This document shows, piece by piece, positions 28,420-36,848 of a stretch of DNA of 64,000 nucleotides (positions within the stretch are counted from its first letter, which is position 1; each line of letters begins with the position of its first letter). The position numbers and the translations under genes were made by a program. The DNA is taken from positions 186,001 to 250,000 of the forward strand of contig JAHDHL010000004.1 of NCBI GenBank assembly GCA_020631355.1. Direction: 5' to 3'. The notes beneath the pieces are model-generated. The model was not told the origin of the DNA. It saw only the letters and a program-made list of their open reading frames with translations, and did not search any database. This DNA comes from Saprospiraceae bacterium (GTDB lineage: Bacteria > Bacteroidota > Bacteroidia > Chitinophagales > Saprospiraceae).

Positions 28420-29941
28420 AACCAAAGTGGATTATCGTTCCGTTACTCGAATGTTTGCCCGCAGCATAAATCCTGAAACTGTTCTCATTCCCCAACAACG
28501 ATCTCCTATTGGACTCGTATCGGTTGCAGTAGCCAGTCCTTTGATAAAGGTCAACGATTGCCTTGGCAGTATCCCCTCCCTTTTCCGAACTTCTATCCTG
28601 CTCGAATTTCGCTGTCATTCTATAATTATATTCCTGTTCGATTGCTTCATGGAGTAATTCAGGGTCTATGCTCATTCTGAGTTTCAACCCCTTAGAGTCC
28701 AAGGTAATCTCGATTAAGTTATCTTTAGTTTCGCAGCCTTTCATTGGGAATAATTTTTCGAATACTTTCTCCACACATAATGCTGTGGTATGCTGTGCTT
28801 CAAGTGTTTGACTCGGGGTGATTCCTTTCTTCTTATAGAGACGTTCGTCATCACACTGATTAATGACATCCACAAACATTTGATTCTTATCCCCATTCGG
28901 ATACATCCGTCTATATGTGCCCCAGATAATAAAGATCACATCCATAACGGATTGGGTTCTTGTGGCGGGATCATTGGTTCCAAAAACCTTGAGTGCCTCG
29001 GCTACATGTGTTCCTGTCCTGAAACGGTTATCCTGTTTCAGCTTCATGTCCTTGATGAATTCGTGTCTCGGATAACCAAAATATGTAATGAGGGATTTGA
29101 GTTGAATGGGCATGTCCCATTTTTCATGCCAGGTCCCTTTCCTGATGAATTCATCCTTTAATAATTCATTCCAATTATGGAGATCATCCTGATTCCATTT
29201 TGCCATTTCACTTAGGAACTCACTAAGACTGATTCGCTTTGGCTTATAAATCTCGGTCCAACGTTCCCTAGAAAACATGATGGTATCCTTACAATCCCTT
29301 TCCATTGTACTTTCGATGAATTCGAGGTCAAGGATGGAGAGTACTTTTTGCTTATCCACCACATTCTGCGACAACACCCTTTTGATTCTTGCTACATTCA
29401 CTTGGGTGGTGGTAATGGTAGCCATGAGTTTTCTTTTAGGATTATCCCTGAATAATGCATTAATTTTCTTATTCAAATCATGGTTGATTCCTCCTAGGGC
29501 AGGTAGCTCTACATCCACAAGAAAAATGCAGTATTCTCCCTTACAGACTTCCTCAAAGGCATTGTAAGTATCCTTTTTATTGAATGTCCGGTAATAGTAG
29601 AATCCGTCAACGGACTCATTCGGGATAGAGATTGTCTCTTTATTGAAAAACCTGAAGTGTTTCCCTCTGGACTCATCTATCTTGTCAAGGAAAAAATCGG
29701 GTTCATAATCATCATACTTATCCTTATTGAACTCATCCTTGGTTTTTTGCATCTTATCGGGCAGCATCCAATAGATTTCGTCCTCAGGACAATGTGTAAT
29801 GATTTCCTGCATGAAAGTCTGGGCTTTCAGCGGATAATCCTCTATAATGACCCACCTCCTTTTTTCGGTAACGGTCTCATAGTTCTGCTCTCCGGCATCA
29901 CTGGAATTGCTGCTATCTTGTTTCGTATGTTTTGTAGGCAT
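28412..29941 (-). CDS. Receiver-like response regulator with unknown C-terminal domain
   Basis: The 509-residue protein has a charged, unstructured start (PTKHTKQDSSNSSDAGEQN) and a receiver-like domain at about 28-200. This has Glu34-Asp35 (VIIEDYP), Asp143 (FLVDVELPALGG) and a Thr cluster (ATITTTQ). About 80 residues are inserted between the first two elements, far more than in ordinary receivers. The remaining 300 residues are helical (ETNWNELLKDEFI-type segments) and end with a compact tail; no DNA-binding or enzymatic motif is seen. It follows the histidine-kinase-like gene by 14 bp in the same operon. Confidence 0.55.
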   Translation of the reverse strand: MPTKHTKQDSSNSSDAGEQNYETVTEKRRWVIIEDYPLKAQTFMQEIITHCPEDEIYWMLPDKMQKTKDEFNKDKYDDYEPDFFLDKIDESRGKHFRFFNKETISIPNESVDGFYYYRTFNKKDTYNAFEEVCKGEYCIFLVDVELPALGGINHDLNKKINALFRDNPKRKLMATITTTQVNVARIKRVLSQNVVDKQKVLSILDLEFIESTMERDCKDTIMFSRERWTEIYKPKRISLSEFLSEMAKWNQDDLHNWNELLKDEFIRKGTWHEKWDMPIQLKSLITYFGYPRHEFIKDMKLKQDNRFRTGTHVAEALKVFGTNDPATRTQSVMDVIFIIWGTYRRMYPNGDKNQMFVDVINQCDDERLYKKKGITPSQTLEAQHTTALCVEKVFEKLFPMKGCETKDNLIEITLDSKGLKLRMSIDPELLHEAIEQEYNYRMTAKFEQDRSSEKGGDTAKAIVDLYQRTGYCNRYESNRRSLLGNENSFRIYAAGKHSSNGTIIHFGYG

Positions 29942-29955
29942 GGGTATATTGGTTT

Positions 29956-32490
29956 TTATCTTGTGAATACTTTGTGGTATGGGAAGCTAAACTGGGTCAG
30001 CCAGATTCCATTCTGCTTATCTGATTTTTCTAGTGAGGGATATTTCCCAACAATCCTATCATAACTATTCTCATGAATCTCATCGAATGAGGAGAGATTC
30101 CCTTTCAGCAAAAGTAAGCAGGAATGAAGGACAGGTTTGGTTCCGAAACTTTCACTGATTTCTTCCTCTTTGCTTCTGAAGCAGGGGTTATAGAAACTGA
30201 ATTCTATCATCTCATCCATCTTATCCGTCAGCGAACGTTTGATTTCGATATTGAGATAATACTTACCAGTCGAATGTTCCTGGATATTTGTCATGGATGC
30301 AATCAATAATCTAATGAGTGCATTCTGACATAGGATATCCTCGTTCTTTTTCCCATCCTCAACATCAACGGATGAAGCCCTATTGGGTTCCATCATCTTA
30401 ATTCCCTCTGACAATTCCGTAACCACGGGATCCACATACAATGGTTTATCCTCCTTATTGTCATAACTGAACATTCTGAAATGTTTCTGATATAATCTGA
30501 CCGCCTTGAAGTCCTTAGGCCTACGGCCTCGCTGCATGGTCTCTGCCACATACATCTTGATTGACTCCTCCTCACACTTCTCTATCAACCATTTGAGAGA
30601 GGGGTTCCTCGGGAAATCATCAAACACTCTCCGACCTCTCCTCCCCGACCATATTTTCATATAATTGGACCAGGTTTCGAATTTTTTATAGTCAGGAATG
30701 ATGTGCCAATCCAATGCATCCTCCACAGACACTTCGTCCGGATATCTTTCATGGATGAATTGTGCGATTTGTTTGGCATTACTACCAAATACCTCCTTGA
30801 ATTTCACATTACTCTTGTAAAAGATATTATCAATGATCTTATTCATTTCATGGCTGAATGCATTGATATCCGAACGGGTCTTGGCTTCCTTGGCTTTTTT
30901 TGTGATAATGGATTGATAAAACATGTTATCAATGGCCGGCATGGTGATTTTTTCGAATAGTATCTTAATCTGATTCAGCCGTTCCCTTGAGGCCTCCGAA
31001 AGATATTTGTTCCAGTGTACGCTCTTGCCATCTTTGAGGAAATTAAAATTCAGATCATTTGGCAAATCCCAAGAAGGGCGAATCATCAGAAAGAGATATG
31101 CTGCCTGGTTGGCAATGGCAGCCTTACCATCCCCCTCTAATGACACGGATGAGGACCAAATAGGAATAACGAGGTGCTCACGGGGCTGATGGTTTTGTCC
31201 CGACACCAAATCAAAGAAATAAGGCAATACAGGAAAACGGGAAAATTGATGAAATGCTTTCAATGCCAACAAGAGTGATGTCTCCTGATTCTCTTTCTTA
31301 CTTTGTTGCAGATAAGGTTCCATGACAACCTTATACATGAAATCCCTACACACCATCTGGATACATTCGTCAATCTTAAATTTCCTTTTGATGTACTCAA
31401 TATCCGACTTAATGGTACCACTGAACCTGCCTAGCTTATCAAACCGAACACTGAGTCTCCTTTCGAGGATATAGAGGTAAGTCAGTACTTTACTCTTATT
31501 CAAGCCCTCGTTTTCCTTAAAATTGAATTCTAATTCATCAGCTTCGCTGTCATACATCTCCCATCTCAGAACATTATGGGCAATATGAATCAGATATTGC
31601 AACAGACTGAGGAATGACTTGGTCACTTTACCATGTCCGGAAACAAGCCCAAGGGAGCGATAATCCATGTATATATCTATATCTCCCCCCTTATTAATTC
31701 CTCTCCGACTTTCTATTTCCTTTTTTAGATCATCCCAATCCTCGAGTAGGCCCCTATCACTTTGCCCTAGGGTTTCCAAACTTCTTATCCAGCTTACTTC
31801 AGGAATACTGGCTTTTTTTCTTATTTTTTCTATTTCACCCCAAAAAGGATAATTAAACTGAAATTTAGAAACATACTCCTTGGAAAAATCTCCCTTATCA
31901 GAATCAATTCCTTTCATACGAATTTCATGAAACAATAATTGTCTGATATAAATAAAAAATAAGACCTCGCCCGTCACACAATGTAACATACTAAAGCCTT
32001 TCTTATTAACGGATTTTTCAAATTCTAATCTAAAATCACTTTTATTATTTTTTCCATAATCATAGTCAGGGAATGCTATATCTGCATGGCTATTTTCTCC
32101 TACTTTCTTTTTTTGCTGGGTACTGATAAAAAGTGCATTAATTAATTTCTGATTGAAAGCAGAAATATATTTTTCTTCCCCATCAGGTTTTTTATCACTC
32201 TTTTTTCCATACACCCGCCTAAATGGGATTTCAATAAAAGGAGGTTTATCGTGAAAACTTAATAAATCAGATTGCAAATCACGAGAATGCAAGTAAACCC
32301 ATTCTTTTGTTGCGGGATTAAGAAACATGTAAGCTCCGCCAATAATCCCCAGTACCTCATAAATAAATCTCTTTATTTTATCATCCAAACCAGGTATAAA
32401 ATCGTTATACAAATCTTTCAGTTGTCGCCCCTGCAATTCCTTATCTATTACTAGAAGAATATCGTAAAAGTCCATTTTTTTTTCTGGCAT
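29956..32490 (-). CDS. Divergent histidine-kinase-like protein
   Basis: The 844-residue first gene of the leftward operon encodes a protein with no membrane helix; the first 540 residues are an unknown, mainly helical region. At residue 547 there is a His in INAFSHEMNKIIDNIF, the form of a kinase dimerisation/phosphoacceptor helix. Near the end, ALIRLLIASMTNIQEHS resembles an ATPase N-box. FGTKPVLHSCLLLLKGNL sits where the G2 box should be, and GIWLTQFSFP resembles the closing strand. The DxGxG G1 box is missing (FSFYNPCF instead), so ATP binding may be lost. I read it as a derived or inactive kinase that could signal to the receivers downstream. Confidence 0.5.
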   Translation of the reverse strand: MPEKKMDFYDILLVIDKELQGRQLKDLYNDFIPGLDDKIKRFIYEVLGIIGGAYMFLNPATKEWVYLHSRDLQSDLLSFHDKPPFIEIPFRRVYGKKSDKKPDGEEKYISAFNQKLINALFISTQQKKKVGENSHADIAFPDYDYGKNNKSDFRLEFEKSVNKKGFSMLHCVTGEVLFFIYIRQLLFHEIRMKGIDSDKGDFSKEYVSKFQFNYPFWGEIEKIRKKASIPEVSWIRSLETLGQSDRGLLEDWDDLKKEIESRRGINKGGDIDIYMDYRSLGLVSGHGKVTKSFLSLLQYLIHIAHNVLRWEMYDSEADELEFNFKENEGLNKSKVLTYLYILERRLSVRFDKLGRFSGTIKSDIEYIKRKFKIDECIQMVCRDFMYKVVMEPYLQQSKKENQETSLLLALKAFHQFSRFPVLPYFFDLVSGQNHQPREHLVIPIWSSSVSLEGDGKAAIANQAAYLFLMIRPSWDLPNDLNFNFLKDGKSVHWNKYLSEASRERLNQIKILFEKITMPAIDNMFYQSIITKKAKEAKTRSDINAFSHEMNKIIDNIFYKSNVKFKEVFGSNAKQIAQFIHERYPDEVSVEDALDWHIIPDYKKFETWSNYMKIWSGRRGRRVFDDFPRNPSLKWLIEKCEEESIKMYVAETMQRGRRPKDFKAVRLYQKHFRMFSYDNKEDKPLYVDPVVTELSEGIKMMEPNRASSVDVEDGKKNEDILCQNALIRLLIASMTNIQEHSTGKYYLNIEIKRSLTDKMDEMIEFSFYNPCFRSKEEEISESFGTKPVLHSCLLLLKGNLSSFDEIHENSYDRIVGKYPSLEKSDKQNGIWLTQFSFPYHKVFTR

Positions 32491-32581
32491 GGTTTCATTT
32501 TTTTTAGATTCAAGAAGTTTTTTCTTTTTAATATAATCAATTTAGGTCGCTCCCCCAACTCTAAAACATAAAATAGGTCAA

Positions 32582-32668
32582 CTCATTCTAAAAGAATGAG
32601 CAACCAGTATTTCCATCACATCCTCAATCATCATACATCAACCGAATGTCTTCCTTAAAAAGTTATCG
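32582..32668 (-). promoter_or_regulatory. Upstream region of the kinase-like operon with island motif, copy 1
   Basis: Read on the minus strand, CGATAACTTTTTAA lies at 32668-32655, about 165 bp before the operon start. Copy 2 near 33181 shares a 20-base stretch with it apart from one base (ATAATT, C or A, ACGATAACTTTTT). Closer to the gene, CTCATTCT and AGAATGAG (32582-32600) form an 8-bp inverted repeat with a 3-nt gap, a possible operator. Confidence 0.4.
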
Positions 32669-32694
32669 TGAATTATCCAGTATACAAAAAACAT

Positions 32695-32735
32695 AAAAAT
32701 GCCCCGAGGCTAAACAAACAGTAGCTTCGAGGCAC
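32695..32735 (-). terminator. Intrinsic terminator for the 32759-33127 gene
   Basis: On the minus strand an 11-12 bp stem (GTGCCTCGAAGCT with AGCCTCGGGGCA, G-U pairs included) encloses a 10-nt loop and is followed by TTTTTA. It lies 25 bp after the stop of the small membrane protein gene. Confidence 0.7.
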
Positions 32736-32758
32736 ATTGGCTTCTAATTGATTCCATA

Positions 32759-33127
32759 TCAAAGCTCTATATATCTGACACCTTGTTCTGACCTAGGGAG
32801 ATTCTCTTTATGTCGCATCATATCATCCTTCTTCAGATATCCTTTCAGCGAGCCATCATCCGCCCAAATTGGTATCAAATCTTTTTCAGGGATGGTCTTT
32901 TCTTTTGGTGGTTGCTCCTTGGAAATCGAGGGAGGCATAGCTGACGAAATCAAACTACTATCATTAATAAAACCAAACAAAAAGGCAATAGCGAAAAAAG
33001 ATAATGTCACTTGTATAAAACGAGATGCTATCTTCTCCACCATATCCAGGACTATTCCCGCTAACTTATAAAGGAGGGATGCTACCATTAAACAAACCAC
33101 AATAAATATACACACATAAATTTCCAT
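32759..33127 (-). CDS. Small membrane protein, function unknown
   Basis: The 122-residue protein has two hydrophobic segments (IYVCIFIVVCLMVASLLYKL and VTLSFFAIAFLFGFI) followed by a charged soluble tail rich in Lys, Glu and Pro (SKEQPPKEKTIPEKDLIPIW). It is transcribed separately from the kinase-like operon: it has its own terminator and its own copy of the island motif 54 bp upstream. I do not recognise the family. The position suggests a membrane component of the signalling island. Confidence 0.55.
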   Translation of the reverse strand: MEIYVCIFIVVCLMVASLLYKLAGIVLDMVEKIASRFIQVTLSFFAIAFLFGFINDSSLISSAMPPSISKEQPPKEKTIPEKDLIPIWADDGSLKGYLKKDDMMRHKENLPRSEQGVRYIEL

Positions 33128-33164
33128 AGTTTCTTGATTTTAAGCTGATTCATTTACTTTCCAA

Positions 33165-33200
33165 TCATAAATTCCGAACCAAAAAGTTATCGTTAATTAT
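33165..33200 (-). promoter_or_regulatory. Island motif, copy 2
   Basis: CGATAACTTTTT on the minus strand (33192-33181) lies 54 bp before the ATG of the small membrane protein gene and directly after the stop of the 33200-33616 gene. Its orientation relative to the downstream gene is the same as in the other two copies. Confidence 0.4.
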
Positions 33201-33616
33201 TACGCTGCACTTTCCTCGAAACCTCTTTTAATTTTTTTAGAAAATTTACATAATTCGCCAAAACTATAATATTTTATATCCCCCCCTAAAAGAGATTTAG
33301 TTTCCCCTTCACACAAAAACCGACGAGATTTTCTATCAGAAAAAAGGATTACCTTAGCATCTTTCAAGTGAGAATAATTAGATTTACTACCAATTAATTC
33401 TCTAGCGATTTCCAAACCATAATTCTTTTTATTATTCACATTCATATCCAGACGAATAATCACTACAGAACACTTATCCCTTGATCTAATTTTCGCATTG
33501 ATATTCTCTAATCGCCCTGCCATATCATCTATTAAGACAAAATGTTTTTTAGCCTTGTATTTATCTGCCAATTCCAATGCTTCTTTTGTAGGTCTGTCTA
33601 TTAATAAGTATTTCAT
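33200..33616 (-). CDS. Single-domain receiver-like protein
   Basis: The 138-residue protein is about the size of one receiver domain. Asp30-Asp31 end an early strand (HFVLIDDMAG), Asp57 is at the phosphoacceptor position (VVIIRLDMNV), and Ser93 ends the next strand (AKVILFSDRK). The conserved Lys of the last strand is not clear. The gene is AT-rich compared with its neighbours. It probably acts as a phosphate acceptor or a protein-protein switch for the kinase-like protein. It is divergent from the 33778-36121 pair. Confidence 0.5.
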   Translation of the reverse strand: MKYLLIDRPTKEALELADKYKAKKHFVLIDDMAGRLENINAKIRSRDKCSVVIIRLDMNVNNKKNYGLEIARELIGSKSNYSHLKDAKVILFSDRKSRRFLCEGETKSLLGGDIKYYSFGELCKFSKKIKRGFEESAA

Positions 33617-33706
33617 AACTATTCGATTTTCCTACAAATTCCATTTATAAAAATTATCTGTTGTTATCCGTCCATTCATCATCCGTTCATTCAACCAGTA
33701 AACATC

Positions 33707-33720
33707 CGATAACTTTTTAA
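33707..33720 (+). promoter_or_regulatory. Island motif, copy 3
   Basis: CGATAACTTTTTAA on the plus strand ends 57 bp before the ATG at 33778. Together with copies 1 and 2 it shows that one sequence precedes three transcription units of the island in the same relative orientation. Confidence 0.45.
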
Positions 33721-33777
33721 AAGAGACTTTTACAACAAGAAAGATATTCGCACAACTTCGATCAAAAAAACACAGTT

Positions 33778-34464
33778 ATGAAAATAGAGGGAATTCATAA
33801 GCCATACATCGACATTGAAACATCATCCGACCCTGTCGGAATCATTAGGGAATTATTGGAATCAGACCATCTTGTGTTCATATACCTCCGAAATCGGAGT
33901 TCACTGAGGGAGAAACATCCAGACCAACTCAGGCGACTGGTCCTCAGACCCAATACCATATTTGTCAATCATGAACAATTTTCCGAAGTCCTGCTACCCC
34001 AACATGGTAACATGTATATCACCCAGAATCATATCTGTAGGATACGACTCATCCTTGAACCCCACCACGAACATCAAAAGTCTTTCATTGACAATCTCAA
34101 TATGCTGAGGAGCCATTGTTTTGACCTACTCAGGGGAAGTATTTCAATCAAAAGGGTGGCTAGTGATATGAAAAAAAATCATATCCTCAGATTCATGAAA
34201 GCATATGAAACGTCCCTCACCTACCTTTCGAAAAAGGATATACCTCTGGAACACCCCATGGAAACCCAGTACCTGAACATTCTGATTCTACAAGTAGAAT
34301 CACTTGAAAATATGCAGCATAACAAGAAAAATATCTTGAAGAACCAATGGACGATCAACAGTATAACAAGGGGATTGGAGTACTTAATACAATCCTCTTT
34401 GAGGCTAATGAAATCAAAACCATTCAAAAATGAAAAGAGGACTCCATATCTGTTTGCTCATTAA
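33778..34464 (+). CDS. Island protein of unknown function, coupled to the kinase-fold gene
   Basis: This is a 228-residue cytoplasmic protein. The N-terminal 100 residues alternate strands and helices in a receiver-like order (LVFIYLRNRS, then NTIFVNHEQF, then GNMYITQ) but lack the acid pair and phosphoacceptor Asp. The C-terminal half is helical and basic. The last 35 bp overlap the start of the next gene (ATG at 34430), so the two are translationally coupled. No family was recognised. Confidence 0.55.
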   Translation: MKIEGIHKPYIDIETSSDPVGIIRELLESDHLVFIYLRNRSSLREKHPDQLRRLVLRPNTIFVNHEQFSEVLLPQHGNMYITQNHICRIRLILEPHHEHQKSFIDNLNMLRSHCFDLLRGSISIKRVASDMKKNHILRFMKAYETSLTYLSKKDIPLEHPMETQYLNILILQVESLENMQHNKKNILKNQWTINSITRGLEYLIQSSLRLMKSKPFKNEKRTPYLFAH

Positions 34465-36121
34465 TGATTATGAGAATGAAGTATTCATTAAAAACTTACA
34501 GAATAAAAAAATCACAGGCCTGAATCTTGTTTTCTCATTACAGAACCTATTCCATATTATTTCAGGATTAGGAAAGAAACAACCTTTCCACATTTGGGTA
34601 CACCTTGAACGAAGTAACACTTATGACCGCAACCAAGGATACAAGACGATAAGGACACTCATGGAATTCATGAAGCACAAGGATATTCCTGATGAAATCA
34701 TAAGGGATATCCTATTTATCTCAACCAGTCCACCTGAAGTGGTTGTGGATAATTTGAATGAGGGACAAGGTGCATCCTTGCTTAAGGGATTCAAATTATT
34801 TGATATCAATGTTTTCTCCCTAGAACAAATCAAGGGATTACCACAACCTTTTTATCGGGACCAATTTCTGAAGCACAAACACCAAACGAAACTGAATATC
34901 AAACCAGGGAGTCCACAATTGGAATATTTCAAGAATATGATATCCCCGACCATTGATTTGGCTCGTCTGTTGAAAGAATTGAAATTCTCTCATTCGGAGT
35001 ATTTGTTGGAAGACATACAATTTTCCAAGGGGCTCCAGTCCTACACACTCAATTTCCAATCATTGACAGAGAAAAGGCTAGGCAAAGACATACATCTTGT
35101 TCGAAATCCTCTAATTAATAATGATACATTACAAAGTCATTATGATTACTTACAGGAATGTTTTCCTCATAGTCGCTCTCTCAATATCAGGGGTAATATT
35201 TCGGAAGATAATCCTTATATGGCTTTCGTAACCCATCACAATAAGCATCCACGTCTTTCTGAAGAACTGTTCGATCTTAGTCCTTCAGTTATCTCCTCCC
35301 TTTTCAACAATCTATTCGAAAAGATACAGGAGTTGTATAAGGTGGCCAACCCTGATTACATTTCAAAACAAAATATCCCCTGCCCTCTTTATGATCCTAC
35401 CTCACAGTTGAGGCCCAGCATCATATACCAAAAACAACTGAACAAGGCTATTCTTCATTTACACGGACACATTTCACCTTACATGGAACTGGTGAGGGAA
35501 ATAGGTTATGATAACCTTAGTCCGATTTATGAATTCGGCAAGACAATGGATAATGAAATAAAATTCAAGGGCATTCATCTATCCTCCCAATTCAAAAATG
35601 ATGACATTCCATTCTTGAATGTACACGGAAACCTAGAAACCACATGTTTACATATTGGTCGGGACAATCAAGTAGAAATCGAGGGATTCAATAGTATCGA
35701 CCTATTCAGACCTGAACATCCATACACGGATTTGGCTTCATTGTGTGTTGATTTGGAGTTGAATCTGATTCCTGATTTCAAGGTTTGCGATTTACATAGA
35801 GCCGGAATTGAGACATGGAGGAACCACCAATTCAAGCTCATGCACATACAAGACCCACAAACCTGCAACGCCCAAAATGAATTCTTAGGATTCAAATGGG
35901 CATCCGTGGTAAAAGACCACGCACTCAACAATGCATTCCTTGGACCATCCCACAATGAGATACTTCCTCTGGAACAACGCAATATGCATTTCAATCTTAT
36001 GAGATTACATCATTACCTCTATCATCTTGCATTAGCGGAAATCAAAAGATACAGACGGGAAAAAATCACCTACATCTATTTGACCATCATGGATATCCTA
36101 CATGAACTCACTGCGGAATAA
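34430..36121 (+). CDS. Kinase-fold (TCAD9/APH-like) protein with receiver-like N-terminus
   Basis: The 563-residue protein opens with a degenerate receiver-like domain (HICLLINDYE; ILFISTSPPE). The C-terminal part has the signature order of small-molecule kinases: NVHGNLETTCLHIG (usually HGDLxxxN), VEIEGFNSIDLF (usually IDF), then HPYTDLASLCVDLEL (DLAxLE). This arrangement is close to what I know as ternary-complex-associated domain 9 of bacterial conflict systems. The catalytic Asp of HGD is Asn401 and the metal-binding Asp is replaced by Glu418-Gly, so it is probably a pseudokinase. The family name is my best reading, not a search result. Confidence 0.5.
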   Translation: MKRGLHICLLINDYENEVFIKNLQNKKITGLNLVFSLQNLFHIISGLGKKQPFHIWVHLERSNTYDRNQGYKTIRTLMEFMKHKDIPDEIIRDILFISTSPPEVVVDNLNEGQGASLLKGFKLFDINVFSLEQIKGLPQPFYRDQFLKHKHQTKLNIKPGSPQLEYFKNMISPTIDLARLLKELKFSHSEYLLEDIQFSKGLQSYTLNFQSLTEKRLGKDIHLVRNPLINNDTLQSHYDYLQECFPHSRSLNIRGNISEDNPYMAFVTHHNKHPRLSEELFDLSPSVISSLFNNLFEKIQELYKVANPDYISKQNIPCPLYDPTSQLRPSIIYQKQLNKAILHLHGHISPYMELVREIGYDNLSPIYEFGKTMDNEIKFKGIHLSSQFKNDDIPFLNVHGNLETTCLHIGRDNQVEIEGFNSIDLFRPEHPYTDLASLCVDLELNLIPDFKVCDLHRAGIETWRNHQFKLMHIQDPQTCNAQNEFLGFKWASVVKDHALNNAFLGPSHNEILPLEQRNMHFNLMRLHHYLYHLALAEIKRYRREKITYIYLTIMDILHELTAE

Positions 36122-36126
36122 TCGGA

Positions 36127-36651
36127 TTACTTCCTATAATCCTCGTATCCTTCTTTCTCCAGACGTTCGTATTTGGCCTTGACGCCCTCTACCAAAGATT
36201 GTTTGTAATCCATCATTTTCTGAAGAATGGAATCATCAGCACTTCCTAGGATTTGGGCGGCGAGGATACCTGCGTTCTTTGCAGCATTCAATGCCACCGT
36301 AGCAACGGGAACACCATTCGGCATTTGCAGGATAGAAAGCATGGAGTCCCAACCATCTATGGAATTGGATGATTTGATCGGAACACCTATCACGGGCAAT
36401 GGAGACAAGGATGCCACCATCCCTGGAAGATGGGCTGCACCTCCTGCACCTGCTATGATAACCCTTATACCCCGACCATGTGCCTGCTTGGCAAAATCAA
36501 ACATCCTATCGGGTGTACGGTGTGCCGAAACGACTGTCAATTCGAAAGGGATTTCGAATGTCTTCAGGATATCGGCTGCTTGCCTCATAACCGGCAAATC
36601 CGAATCAGATCCCATGATGATACTAACGACTGGCTTTTCCATCCTTTCCAT
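36127..36651 (-). CDS. purE: 5-(carboxyamino)imidazole ribonucleotide mutase
   Basis: The 174-residue purine biosynthesis enzyme interconverts N5-CAIR and CAIR. Class I PurE signatures are complete: [14 protein letters not shown], then [38 protein letters not shown], and [21 protein letters not shown] place the start at the ATG at 36651, though the ATG at 36642 is equally possible. The partner purK is 1.1 kb upstream on the same strand, with a lipoprotein gene on the opposite strand between them. The convergent kinase-fold gene ends 5 bp away. Confidence 0.95.
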   Translation of the reverse strand: MERMEKPVVSIIMGSDSDLPVMRQAADILKTFEIPFELTVVSAHRTPDRMFDFAKQAHGRGIRVIIAGAGGAAHLPGMVASLSPLPVIGVPIKSSNSIDGWDSMLSILQMPNGVPVATVALNAAKNAGILAAQILGSADDSILQKMMDYKQSLVEGVKAKYERLEKEGYEDYRK

Positions 36652-36848
36652 TTTTTTGCAAAAGTAAGACAATTATTCTATGAACACTCCTATTATTTCA
36701 TCATCTAAAAACCATCGTTCATCAAAATTCTGATGGATTTTAACATCCGTTATCGTATTTCAATTCAAAAATATTTAAATTCCTGTAGCCGTTGAAACCA
36801 TATGGTTTTTGTTTGACCCCATCCAACATGCAAAACCTTAGTCGAACC

